A stretch of DNA of 64,000 bases, taken from Claveliimonas acetigenes. Its GTDB lineage: Bacteria > Bacillota > Clostridia > Lachnospirales > Lachnospiraceae. Positions within the stretch are counted from its first letter, which is position 1. The number at the start of each line of letters is the position of its first letter. This document shows positions 51,086 to 59,285 of the stretch, in pieces. The DNA lies in the NCBI RefSeq assembly GCF_025567385.1, contig NZ_JAOQJU010000005.1, forward strand, positions 62,001-126,000, read 5' to 3'. Made by a program: the position numbers and the translations under genes. A model generated the notes under the pieces. That model did no database searches. It saw nothing but the letters and a program-made list of their open reading frames with translations, and was not told the origin of the DNA.

Positions 51086-51115
51086 AGCTTATCACTTTCA
51101 ATCAGGTACTGTCAA
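51086..51115 (-). promoter_or_regulatory. Possible promoter of the solute-binding protein/two-component operon
   Basis: On the minus strand a perfect TTGACA (51110-51115) is followed at 18 bp by a weak TAAGCT (51086-51091). Confidence 0.35.
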
Positions 51116-51202
51116 TCATCCATAAATTATTTACATAATTCAGAAAGTGTGTTATTATGTCTATAAGTCAGCAGAAGGATTTATTGCACAACCTTTCAAA
51201 AA

Positions 51203-51234
51203 CAGGTTGTCAACCTGCGAAGATTTGCTATAAT
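51203..51234 (+). promoter_or_regulatory. Promoter of the HipA-like/DUF3037 operon with operator-like palindrome
   Basis: TTGTCA (51207-51212), 16 bp, extended -10 TGCTATAAT (core 51229-51234). The exact inverted repeat CAGGTTG-T-CAACCTG (51203-51217) covers the -35 box. Confidence 0.7.
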
Positions 51235-51366
51235 AAAGGCGTGACGGCATTTTGGCTTTAATCGTGTAGATTACTATCGCTTTTTTGCTTATTGTAAAAT
51301 ACAAACTCAAGAGAGCGTGGGGGTGATATTATCAAGAAAAAGCATATTGCTCAAATTCATTATAAT

Positions 51367-52122
51367 ATGAATATTGGTATTACAGAGCCCAAATATGCAA
51401 TTTTGGATGATGGTTCCCAAGTCGTGGTAAAATTGTCTCATGGTCCAGAAGGAAATTTAGTGCTCTTTAATGAGTATGTGTGTTATAGATTGGCAATACT
51501 TATCGATATCCCGATGCCGTATTGTGGAATATGTGTAATGGATGAGAACACAGAAGTATTTGATTCTAATATTGCTTCGAACAATAATTATGGATATGCG
51601 TTTTACTCAACTTTTATGCCGAAAACCACCAAGCTATTATCATCTATTATTAATTTGATGAAGAACAAGGAAGTTTTCATCAAAGTTCTTTTATTTGATC
51701 ATATTATATTTAATAAAGACAGGAATGAAGGAAATTTATTGGTTCGATTTTATAAAAATGACATATCATTGAAGGTGATTGATCATACTCATGTGTTTAT
51801 TAATGGTGCAATCTGGGATTCGGTTTGTTTAAAAAGGGCAATGAAAGAGAATGATTTACTTAGTACAGAAGTTCTTAAATATAACGAACGGTTATATAGT
51901 ATGTTTTATAGAAATATTTCTATTACAAAAGAAACCCTGGAACAAGCAAGTATAGAATTTAAAAGTAAAATTAATTGTAATGTAATAAAGGAATTTATCG
52001 AAGAATGTCCACAAGATTGGAGACCAACGCAAGAAAGCGAAAATGCATTGGTTGAATATTTAATGTATAGGATAAACCACTTCGATGTTATTATATCTAC
52101 GATTCTAAATTACATAAAGTAG
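51367..52122 (+). CDS. HipA-like kinase domain protein
   Basis: Protein of 251 residues related to the HipA-type Ser/Thr kinase fold (HipA_2 family). Kinase-like residues are visible: the ATP-binding Lys in QVVVKLSHGPEGN (about 21), the catalytic loop FNKDRNEGNLL (about 118-128; Asp and Asn in the DRNxGN pattern) and the metal-binding Asp in KVIDHTH (about 140). It lacks the N-terminal half of full HipA. It is the first gene of a two-gene unit with a DUF3037 protein 15 bases downstream; such pairs recur in bacteria and may be toxin-antitoxin-like or defence-related, but no function is proven. The region is visibly AT-rich with rare-codon-like AT third positions, unlike its neighbours, so it was probably acquired. 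The frame is open about 13 codons upstream without ATG; GGGGGTGAT at 51319-51327 may serve a non-AUG start near 51328-51331. Confidence 0.75.
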   Translation: MNIGITEPKYAILDDGSQVVVKLSHGPEGNLVLFNEYVCYRLAILIDIPMPYCGICVMDENTEVFDSNIASNNNYGYAFYSTFMPKTTKLLSSIINLMKNKEVFIKVLLFDHIIFNKDRNEGNLLVRFYKNDISLKVIDHTHVFINGAIWDSVCLKRAMKENDLLSTEVLKYNERLYSMFYRNISITKETLEQASIEFKSKINCNVIKEFIEECPQDWRPTQESENALVEYLMYRINHFDVIISTILNYIK

Positions 52123-52125
52123 AAA

Positions 52126-52132
52126 AGGAGGT
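52126..52132 (+). promoter_or_regulatory. Ribosome binding site of the DUF3037 gene
   Basis: AAAGGAGG-type site directly before ATG 52138, much stronger than the site of the HipA-like gene, so the second protein may be made in excess. Confidence 0.6.
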
Positions 52133-52137
52133 ATATT

Positions 52138-52884
52138 ATGAGTCATATTGAATATTCAGCTTTGAATTACTATCATTCACCTGTATCAGATGAATGCTTA
52201 TGTCTTGGAGTGTTATTTCACAATATTACTACAGGCCAACGTGATTTTAAATATATTTCCAATTTCAAAAGATTTCAAGCATTTGATGATGAAGCAGATA
52301 TTAATTTTGTAAGAGCATACCTTGTTGGGATTAAAGAGGATGTTGAAACTTCTATCTTAAACTATAAGGATTCATTTGACTTACACTCATATGTTAAAGT
52401 ATTTGCTAATGAGTTTAGATTTTCTACAATTAAGAAATTAAATGTTGATGAAAACGAAGATTATGTAGATGCCCTTACGAAAGTTTATTTAAAATATGAT
52501 TTGGCAAAATCTCAACGATTGAATAGTAATGAAGAAAAGAAGCTAATCAAACGTGTACTTGAAACTAATAATTTAGAATATTCAAATGGTAGAATTTCCG
52601 GTGAATTTAATGACGAAATTCCATTTGATTATCAGCTGGAAAACCTGTGTATTAAGCATTTTTCGTTCAAAGGCAAGAATTTAAGAAGACTTATAAGTAA
52701 TGCCAGACAATGGTCTTTTGCCGCGGGCGAGTTAGCAGGAGTAAAAAAAGTATTATTTATTTATGATAGCGATTTTGAGGATAGAGATAACCTGAAAATT
52801 ATTATTAATATTCTATCTAAGTATGCAGAAGTTCTTCAAATGGATGAAGGCATGGATTATATCCTAAAATCATGTATAACGTAA
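52138..52884 (+). CDS. DUF3037-like protein, partner of the HipA-like kinase
   Basis: Protein of 248 residues. The N-terminal part (SALNYYHSPVSDECLCLGVLFHN, KRFQAFDDEADINFVRAYLVGI) fits the DUF3037 pattern of a beta-rich domain beginning with Y.hsp.....N.GV.L. The C-terminal part (about 140-248) is a second alpha/beta segment (LENLCIKHFSFKGKNLRRL, KKVLFIYDSDFEDRDNLKIII) that I do not recognise. No membrane segment or helix-turn-helix is seen. It shares the promoter, AT-richness and likely origin of the upstream kinase-like gene and ends before a bidirectional terminator. A role as antitoxin, substrate or regulator of the kinase is a guess from gene pairing. Confidence 0.7.
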   Translation: MSHIEYSALNYYHSPVSDECLCLGVLFHNITTGQRDFKYISNFKRFQAFDDEADINFVRAYLVGIKEDVETSILNYKDSFDLHSYVKVFANEFRFSTIKKLNVDENEDYVDALTKVYLKYDLAKSQRLNSNEEKKLIKRVLETNNLEYSNGRISGEFNDEIPFDYQLENLCIKHFSFKGKNLRRLISNARQWSFAAGELAGVKKVLFIYDSDFEDRDNLKIIINILSKYAEVLQMDEGMDYILKSCIT

Positions 52885-52925
52885 GAACATAAACGGCCAT
52901 GAATATCTATCTGCATTAACAATAC

Positions 52926-52968
52926 AAAAAAGAGTGAGTCTCAGCACACCGCACCAGCTCACTCTTTT
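52926..52968 (+). terminator. Bidirectional terminator between convergent operons
   Basis: AAAAGAGTGAG (52928-52938) and CTCACTCTTTT (52958-52968) form an 11-bp stem. T runs follow on both strands, serving the DUF3037 gene and the DUF4340 gene. Confidence 0.85.
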
Positions 52969-52973
52969 CTCCT

Positions 52974-53591
52974 TTATTCGCTTTCCTGCGTATCTGTTGA
53001 TATATCCGACCCGTCAGACACATCCGCCTCTTCGGTCGTGTCCGTCTCTTCCGTTTCTTCCTCTTCTTTCAAATCTTCAAGGTCAAAATACAGACTTTCG
53101 ATACAGCTTCCGGAGACAGTATATACCTCGCTTCCATCCTGCTCCATGGCATAATAATTGCTTCCCGCCGCATTCCCTACAAGAACCGTTACCGTCTCTC
53201 CGCTCTCCGTAGTATACCACAGGGTGTAGACCGGATCTTCCAGACCATAGTCAGCAAGGCCGTCCGGATCTTCCAGCTTCCTGTCTGCGGATATATAGGC
53301 AATTTGGCTCAGCATATTTTCCACTGACGACTGGTTTAGATTTACTTCTCTGTCTGTCTCAGAATACCAGGTATCTTCTTCTTTTACAAAGCTTAACTCT
53401 GTCTCACCGTTAGAATAACCAAAGGAAGTAATTTCGCTGACATCCGTATCTGTCAGATAGATCTGCTCCGCCTCTGTCTTCGCCTGCTCTTCCTCCTGCG
53501 CTTTCTCGGTCCATACTTTCAGCGCCAGATAACATACCACCAGCACTAAGAACACTGCCAACAATATAAAGAATCCTTTTTTTGATTTCAT
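52974..53591 (-). CDS. DUF4340 domain protein
   Basis: Membrane-anchored protein of 205 residues: one N-terminal helix (about 7-26), then an extracellular DUF4340-type beta domain (ITSFGYSNGETELSFVKEEDTWY, NQSSVENMLSQIAYISADRKLED, YGLEDPVYTLWYTTESGETVTVLVGN) and a Glu/Asp/Thr-rich tail (about 172-205). DUF4340 proteins are regularly linked to Gld-like ABC exporters; the role is unknown. It is the last of four genes, 15 bases after the GldG-like gene. Confidence 0.85.
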   Translation of the reverse strand: MKSKKGFFILLAVFLVLVVCYLALKVWTEKAQEEEQAKTEAEQIYLTDTDVSEITSFGYSNGETELSFVKEEDTWYSETDREVNLNQSSVENMLSQIAYISADRKLEDPDGLADYGLEDPVYTLWYTTESGETVTVLVGNAAGSNYYAMEQDGSEVYTVSGSCIESLYFDLEDLKEEEETEETDTTEEADVSDGSDISTDTQESE

Positions 53592-53606
53592 ACGGGGCCT
53601 CCTTCT

Positions 53607-55049
53607 CTATGCCTTTCTTCTCTTCCACCACTTCATGAAGCCGAATAGAAGTACAAGCGCCGGAATTCCCACAATCGCGACCATTCCTGTCACACCGGTA
53701 TGCTTCATGGTATTGTAAGTAATCTCCAGGCTCTTCGCCTCGATAGCTACATTCTGCGTATCGTCAAAATTACTGGTGACTGCATTCATGAATAGATCCA
53801 GGTTCTCCAGCGTTGCCAGATTATCCGTAAGCTGACTGTCAATCAAACTGTCAGAAGACACTACTGTAAGCCGGCTCTCCTTCGTCTCTTCCTCAGAATC
53901 ACTGCTTTCATCTTCTGCGTCTTCCTCCTCAGAGGAAATGGTTTCCGTGGCAACCGCTCCAAGCGTATAAGTGCCTTCCTCCTGAGTCTCTTCCGTCACT
54001 GCATACGCCTGGGAAGAAGTCTGCATAAATTCCGTAACGGAAATGGTATCCCGCGCCGCATCCGTCATTGTCAGGCCATGCGCATTCACCAGTAATACCA
54101 TATCTGAGGACAGCCCTTCCGCCAGCTCTCCTGTTGCTGTGATTTCCGGGAAAATGTAGTAATAATTTCCCTGGTAATTGCGCTGCATATCCGCAATATA
54201 CCCTTCTTCCCGCTGCATACCATATTCATTTAACAGCGCATCCAGATTCGGAGCATCTCCTTCCATCTCTCCAAGGATAATAAATACTTTTCCGCCCTCT
54301 GACATATAGGAAAGAATCCGTTCTTTTTCTTCTTCTGAGATATCAGCCGTCGGCGCATACAGCATCAATAGTTCGCAATCCTCCGGAATCTCATTTGTCA
54401 TAAGAAGATTTACTTCTTCTCCTTCGATATTATTTTTCTCAAGCAATTCTGTTACCGAAGAAGAAAAAGTCTGCTCACCATGACCGGAAGTATAATACAG
54501 TTTTTTCGTTTCCCCGCTGGCGACAAAATTAATTGCGCTTGTGAATTGACCCTCTCCGTCAAACTCTGTAGGCGAAGAACTGCCGGTCATATAATAGGAG
54601 TATTCATCCGTCACCAGTATATCATCAAAGGTAACCGACGTGCTCTTTCCCGTCTCTTCACAGGAAATAAGGATTCCATCTGCCTCCATATTATTTTCCG
54701 TAAGCTCAGACGGATGCAGCACCGGATCCACCCATTCTACTTCTATCTTATCCGACAGCCCCGTATACTTTTTAAGAAAGGTCTGAATTCTTTCATCAGT
54801 CGAATCCTTCTCTGCAAATACAGTGAATTTTATTTCTTTATCCAGGGACTTAAGCATCTCTCTGCTCGTATCCGTAATCTCATATATTTTGTTGTCGCTG
54901 ACATCAATATTGCGGTAGGACTCCGGTATCTGTCCCGCAATCATATTCACAACCACCGCAATGCCGATTACCAGAACAATCATTCCCACACTGTAGCTCC
55001 CGTTTCTGGAAGTCGTGCTTCTAAAAATCTTTTTTATTTTTTCCAACAT
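53607..55049 (-). CDS. GldG-like ABC transporter accessory protein
   Basis: Protein of 480 residues with a helix near the N-terminus (about 22-40), a large extracellular ABC_transp_aux domain (about 50-330; KEIKFTVFAEKDS, EVEWVDPVLHP, LYYTSGHGEQTF, LLMLYAPTADISEEE), an acidic insert (about 370-395, rich in Glu, Ser and Asp) and a C-terminal helix (about 455-475) followed by basic residues. This matches GldG of the gliding-motility ABC system, but such clusters occur widely in non-gliding Firmicutes. Substrate unknown. It follows the permease by nine bases. Confidence 0.85.
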   Translation of the reverse strand: MLEKIKKIFRSTTSRNGSYSVGMIVLVIGIAVVVNMIAGQIPESYRNIDVSDNKIYEITDTSREMLKSLDKEIKFTVFAEKDSTDERIQTFLKKYTGLSDKIEVEWVDPVLHPSELTENNMEADGILISCEETGKSTSVTFDDILVTDEYSYYMTGSSSPTEFDGEGQFTSAINFVASGETKKLYYTSGHGEQTFSSSVTELLEKNNIEGEEVNLLMTNEIPEDCELLMLYAPTADISEEEKERILSYMSEGGKVFIILGEMEGDAPNLDALLNEYGMQREEGYIADMQRNYQGNYYYIFPEITATGELAEGLSSDMVLLVNAHGLTMTDAARDTISVTEFMQTSSQAYAVTEETQEEGTYTLGAVATETISSEEEDAEDESSDSEEETKESRLTVVSSDSLIDSQLTDNLATLENLDLFMNAVTSNFDDTQNVAIEAKSLEITYNTMKHTGVTGMVAIVGIPALVLLFGFMKWWKRRKA

Positions 55050-55058
55050 TCTGACCTC

Positions 55059-55925
55059 CTAACTCCAGCGTCTCTTCTGAATCATCTGCATTGTCAGGAA
55101 AATAAATACTCCTGCCACCGTCAGATACCGGATGATCCCGCTGACATCTAAAAGGTTATTTGACAGAACTCCGGTAAAAATCTCTATCAAATCCAAATTT
55201 CCAAGAATATTTTGCAGCGCTCCTTCAAAAATACTGGAATTTACCACAAAGACAATTACGCCGCCCACAACCGCCGCTAACTCAAGACATGCGGCAAGCA
55301 GCCAGTTCTTCGTCATATGCCATACCAGCCATATAAGAAGCGTAGCAATACACAGAAGCCCCACCGCATTCGCACCTGCCGAACTTGGGAGGAAACTCAT
55401 CACTCCGCTCCACAGATACAGGATAAGCAGAACACCAAAGCTTCCGATTGCTGCAAGAATCGCACTCTCTGTCAGAGAAGATATGAACATTCCAATCGCA
55501 ATGTAAACACACCCCAGCAGGAAGAACAGCAGAATGGTAAGATAGTCCACCTTTAAATACGCGCTCCCCTGGGCCTTGATAATCAACGGAAAAATCAGGC
55601 ACAGCGCACACGGAATAGCAAAAATGGTAACCATTGCAAGATATTTCCCCATTACCACTCCAAACAGATTCACCGGAGAGGTAAATAAAAGCTGATCCGT
55701 CCTGTTCTTCCTTTCTTCTGCAAAGCTCCGCATGGTAAGCACCGGAATTGCAATTAATAAAATAAATGCCACGCTGTTTAAAACATAAGAAAAATACGGA
55801 TAACCGTAATTCAGATTATACGCCATGAAATAGATACCGATAAACACCATTAAAAAGGCAATAAACACATAACCTATCATGGAATGAAAGTAGGATTTCA
55901 GTTCTCTTTTATATATCGCCGCCAT
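55059..55925 (-). CDS. ABC-2 type permease, GldF-like
   Basis: Membrane subunit of 288 residues with six hydrophobic segments. The start (MAAIYKRELKSYFHSMIGYVFIAFL) and the loop PVLTMRSFAEERKNRTDQLLFTSPV are characteristic of GldF/NosY-type ABC-2 permeases. It pairs with the ATPase encoded upstream, whose end overlaps its start by 17 bases, and with the GldG-like protein. Export of a lipid, peptide or polysaccharide is possible; nothing in the sequence decides it. Confidence 0.88.
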   Translation of the reverse strand: MAAIYKRELKSYFHSMIGYVFIAFLMVFIGIYFMAYNLNYGYPYFSYVLNSVAFILLIAIPVLTMRSFAEERKNRTDQLLFTSPVNLFGVVMGKYLAMVTIFAIPCALCLIFPLIIKAQGSAYLKVDYLTILLFFLLGCVYIAIGMFISSLTESAILAAIGSFGVLLILYLWSGVMSFLPSSAGANAVGLLCIATLLIWLVWHMTKNWLLAACLELAAVVGGVIVFVVNSSIFEGALQNILGNLDLIEIFTGVLSNNLLDVSGIIRYLTVAGVFIFLTMQMIQKRRWS

Positions 55926-56886
55926 CTATCTGTTCCTCACTTTCTACAATATTTCCCTGTGTCAGTTCAAGGAAGATTTCTTCCAGGGTGGTCTTCGTCC
56001 TTGTAAGCTCCAGCAGCGGAACCCCTTTCCCCGCAAAAGCAAAGAACAGTTCTTCCCGGATATCCTGCCCCGCACTGCTTTCTATCTTTGCAGTCACCAG
56101 CCCGTTCTTATGGTCTGTAAACTCCGCCTTACCCATTCCCGGCACGCCCGACAGGATTTCTTTTACCTCTTCTACCGTTGCTCTTACCTGGATTTCCGTA
56201 ACGCCATCGCCGCCGATTTTCTTCTCCAGATTCTCAGGATTGTCACTTGCCACCAGTTTTCCGCCGGAGATAATCATAATGTAATCGCAGACCTCCCGCA
56301 CCTCCGCAAGAATATGGGAACTTAAAATTACCGTATGATTCTTGGCAAGTTTACGAATCATCTCCCGTATCTCAATAATCTGCTTCGGGTCAAGTCCCAC
56401 CGTCGGTTCATCCAGAATAATAATTTCCGGAAATCCAAGAATCGCCTGCGCAAGCCCCACTCTCTGCTTATATCCTTTGGACAGATTCTGAATCAGCCGC
56501 ATACTTACATCCTGAAGCTTCGTAAGCTCCATAACCGCCTTTAACTGGCCTTCCCGTTCACTTGACGGGATTTTCTTCAGCTCTGCCGCAAATGTAAGAT
56601 ATTCCAGAACCGTCATTTCCATATAAAGAGGAGGCTGCTCCGGCAAATAACCTATACACCGCTTCGCAGCCTCCGGCTCTTTCAGTATATCGTGTCCATT
56701 AATCAGAACTTTTCCTTCCGTAGCCCCCAGGTATCCGGTCATAATGTTCATAGTCGTTGATTTCCCCGCGCCGTTCGGTCCAAGGAACCCATATACCTGC
56801 CCTTTCTCTATGGTAAAGCTCAAGTGATCCACCGCCAGATGCTTCCCATACATTTTCACTAGATTCTGCACTTCTATCAAGTTCAT
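55909..56886 (-). CDS. ABC transporter ATPase, GldA-like
   Basis: ATPase of 325 residues with Walker A GPNGAGKST (about 38-46), Q-loop GYLPEQPPLY, signature LSKGYKQRVGLAQA, Walker B IIILDEPTVGLDP and the switch His in ILSSH. The C-terminal extension (about 225-325) is normal for exporters of this group. It heads the GldA-F-G-DUF4340 operon. Two purine-rich stretches (GGAGAGGAGG) precede the ATG; the nearer one is almost adjacent, so the farther is probably used. Confidence 0.9.
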   Translation of the reverse strand: MNLIEVQNLVKMYGKHLAVDHLSFTIEKGQVYGFLGPNGAGKSTTMNIMTGYLGATEGKVLINGHDILKEPEAAKRCIGYLPEQPPLYMEMTVLEYLTFAAELKKIPSSEREGQLKAVMELTKLQDVSMRLIQNLSKGYKQRVGLAQAILGFPEIIILDEPTVGLDPKQIIEIREMIRKLAKNHTVILSSHILAEVREVCDYIMIISGGKLVASDNPENLEKKIGGDGVTEIQVRATVEEVKEILSGVPGMGKAEFTDHKNGLVTAKIESSAGQDIREELFFAFAGKGVPLLELTRTKTTLEEIFLELTQGNIVESEEQIDGGDI

Positions 56887-57032
56887 ACCTCCTCTCCGTT
56901 TTCCTGACTATTCTATGCAGCAAATGTGTTCTTTCATTGTTGAACCCGTGTTTTTTCTTTAAAATTTCTGTGAATTTCCGGTCACAAATTTCATGGTTTA
57001 TGTTAAATACTGTTAGATATATGTAAAGTCTA

Positions 57033-57061
57033 TTGAAACATCGTATACGATGGAATAAAAT
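57033..57061 (+). promoter_or_regulatory. Promoter of the SLH phosphoesterase gene with palindromic spacer
   Basis: TTGAAA (57033-57038), 17 bp, TAAAAT (57056-57061). The exact palindrome CATCGTATACGATG (57039-57052) occupies 14 of the 17 spacer bases. The leader of about 80 bases has a hairpin GAGCG/CGCTC (57120-57135) just before the GGGAGG site. Confidence 0.7.
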
Positions 57062-57146
57062 ACGGATAGTTTCAAGGCCTGGAAGCTGACATTTATAGAT
57101 AGGAAAATAATTGTGAAAAGAGCGTACAGACGCTCGGGAGGTTCAT

Positions 57147-59267
57147 GTGAAAAAAAGAAATCAAATCATAGCCTTATTATTAGCAGGGGCATTGTGCTTC
57201 GGTTCTACAGGCAGCGTATCTGCAGCTCCGGCACCGGATGGGAAAACCAATGCAGAAGACACACCGGCGGCGGCAAACGGAGCATACGAACAATGGCAGA
57301 CAGAATGGGAAACCATAAAAGATGACTGGACACAGATGTCTCTTTCCATGGGCGAAGACGAGACGCAGATAAATTTCGGCTGGTATTCCAAAACCCAAGC
57401 ACCTACTCTGACAGTTGACGGCAAATCGGTAGCCGTAACCGTTTCCGAAGGACCGACAGCAAAAGACGGCTCCGCATACTATGTCTGTAAGGCAACTGCC
57501 AAAGACCTTCTTCCGGGAGAGCACAGCTATCAGACAGATGGCGGCGAAGAAGTCGCTTTCACCGTACAGGATGCTTCTGACGGATTCAGTTTTATCTATG
57601 TAGGCGACCCGCAGATTGGCTCTTCCAATGAATTAAAGGGAGAGGATAGTGAAGAATTCTATGCGGCACAGTCTGCCTCTGTATGCAGCGATGCATTCAA
57701 CTGGAACGACACCTTAAACCAGGCTTTTGAGCGGGAATCAGACGCAAGCTTCGTCCTTTCTGCCGGAGACCAGATTCAGACCACAGCGAAGAAAGCGCCT
57801 AACAAGGATGCCACCAACAGCGAAATCGAATACGCCGGATACTTAAGCGCCGACAAATTAGAGTCTGTTCCCGTGGCAACCACAGTCGGCAACCATGACG
57901 CTGACAACCCTAACTACCTTTATCATTTCAACATTCCGAACTTAAGTGAACTGGGTTCCAATGATATTGTCGGCGGCGATTATTACTATACATACGGCGA
58001 CGCGTTATTTATCATGCTCAACACGCAGGACACCAACGTCACGGAGCACAAGCAGTTTATTGAAGAAGCTGTCAATGCGCATCCGGACAAGACCTGGCGG
58101 ATTGTAACACTGCATCAGGATATCTACGGTTCTGCCGAGCACTCCAACGAACCGGAGATTACCAACTTAAGATATACCCTGGTTCCTTATTTTGAGGAAA
58201 ATGATATTGACGTGGTTCTGACCGGTCATGACCATGCGTATTCCCGTTCAGAGATCCTGCAGGGCGGACAGAAAACGGTAGAATATACCGACGACGAATT
58301 TGACGAACAGCTGGATAAAGATATGGACGCAGGAGAAGATCCGGAGACTCGCTATGAAGCGCCGGGTAATATAAAGGATGACACTACTGATGAGGCAGAA
58401 CAGAAATATCTGAACTATCTTGACAGCGTAATGGACAAAGACGCCGTACAATCCGACAACGAAGAACTGGTTGTAAATCCGGAAGGTATCCTGTACATGA
58501 CAGCAAGTTCTTCTTCCGGAAGCAAATATTATGACCTTGTCCCCAGAAAGCAGAGCTATATTGCTGAAAGATGGCAGGAAGACGTGCCGACCTACTCCGT
58601 AATAAATGTCGACAGCAACACCTTCTCCATCGCCACTTACCGTACAGACAACGGTGAACAGATTGATAAGACCTTTACAATCGAAAAGGCGGACGCTTCT
58701 ACCCTCCCTTATGAAGACGTCAGCGAAGATTCCTGGTTCTACAGTTATGCAAAATCCATGTATGAAAAAGGAATCATGACCGGTCTTACCAATACCCGGT
58801 TCGGCCCTGCCGAGACCCTGAAGCGTGCCCAGTTCGCCGTAACCTTATACCGCCTGGCAGGAACTCCTGCGGTAACCTACGAAGAGGCGTTCCCTGATGT
58901 TCCAAAAGACCAGTGGTACACCGACGCAATCATCTGGGCATACAAAAATGACGTCATCACCGGTTACACTGACAGCGGATTATTTGGAACTGCCGATGAA
59001 ATCACAAGAGAGCAGATGGTTACCATGATGTACCGCTATGCTAAGAAAAATGGAATCGGCACTTCCACTTCCGCTTCCCTGGACAGCTTCCCGGATGGAC
59101 AATCCGTAACTGCCTATGCGCTTGACGCTATGAAATGGGCTGTTACAGAAAAAATCATTCAGGGCGATGGAACCACCGGATTGTTAAATGCATGGAATAG
59201 CATTAACCGTGCAGAGACTGCCGCAGTACTGGACCGTTATATCACGTACTCCGACGCTCTTAATTAA
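57147..59267 (+). CDS. SLH-anchored calcineurin-like metallophosphoesterase
   Basis: Secreted 706-residue enzyme: signal peptide (1-27), a beta-sandwich as in purple acid phosphatases (about 60-145), a metallophosphatase domain (about 148-510) with YVGDPQIG, LSAGDQIQ, VGNHDADN, TLHQDIYG and TGHDHAYSR as metal ligands, and three SLH repeats (about 520-700). It probably releases phosphate from extracellular organic phosphates at the wall. The domain has an acidic insert (about 370-430). The start is GTG 57147 with GGGAGG upstream; the ATG two bases earlier is followed at once by a stop. The YibE/F-like gene starts 18 bases after it. Its SLH repeats (MEKGIMTGLTNTRFGPAETLKRAQF) are the most divergent of the window. 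Confidence 0.88.
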   Translation: MKKRNQIIALLLAGALCFGSTGSVSAAPAPDGKTNAEDTPAAANGAYEQWQTEWETIKDDWTQMSLSMGEDETQINFGWYSKTQAPTLTVDGKSVAVTVSEGPTAKDGSAYYVCKATAKDLLPGEHSYQTDGGEEVAFTVQDASDGFSFIYVGDPQIGSSNELKGEDSEEFYAAQSASVCSDAFNWNDTLNQAFERESDASFVLSAGDQIQTTAKKAPNKDATNSEIEYAGYLSADKLESVPVATTVGNHDADNPNYLYHFNIPNLSELGSNDIVGGDYYYTYGDALFIMLNTQDTNVTEHKQFIEEAVNAHPDKTWRIVTLHQDIYGSAEHSNEPEITNLRYTLVPYFEENDIDVVLTGHDHAYSRSEILQGGQKTVEYTDDEFDEQLDKDMDAGEDPETRYEAPGNIKDDTTDEAEQKYLNYLDSVMDKDAVQSDNEELVVNPEGILYMTASSSSGSKYYDLVPRKQSYIAERWQEDVPTYSVINVDSNTFSIATYRTDNGEQIDKTFTIEKADASTLPYEDVSEDSWFYSYAKSMYEKGIMTGLTNTRFGPAETLKRAQFAVTLYRLAGTPAVTYEEAFPDVPKDQWYTDAIIWAYKNDVITGYTDSGLFGTADEITREQMVTMMYRYAKKNGIGTSTSASLDSFPDGQSVTAYALDAMKWAVTEKIIQGDGTTGLLNAWNSINRAETAAVLDRYITYSDALN

Positions 59268-59285
59268 AAACCGAAAGGAAATGCT

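Larger units (their letters stand above)
51022..51366. other. Intergenic region, 345 bases, divergent promoters and AT-rich leader
   Basis: It holds the minus-strand promoter of the solute-binding-protein operon, the promoter and 15-bp palindrome of the HipA-like gene, and a leader of about 130 bases. Base composition becomes visibly AT-richer to the right of about 51120. I see no RNA gene or transposon end. Confidence 0.6.

Noticed and set aside
51022..51366. Possible transposon end or tRNA-associated integration site next to the AT-rich island
   Set aside because: I found no terminal inverted repeats, transposase fragment, tRNA or flanking direct repeat that would support it.
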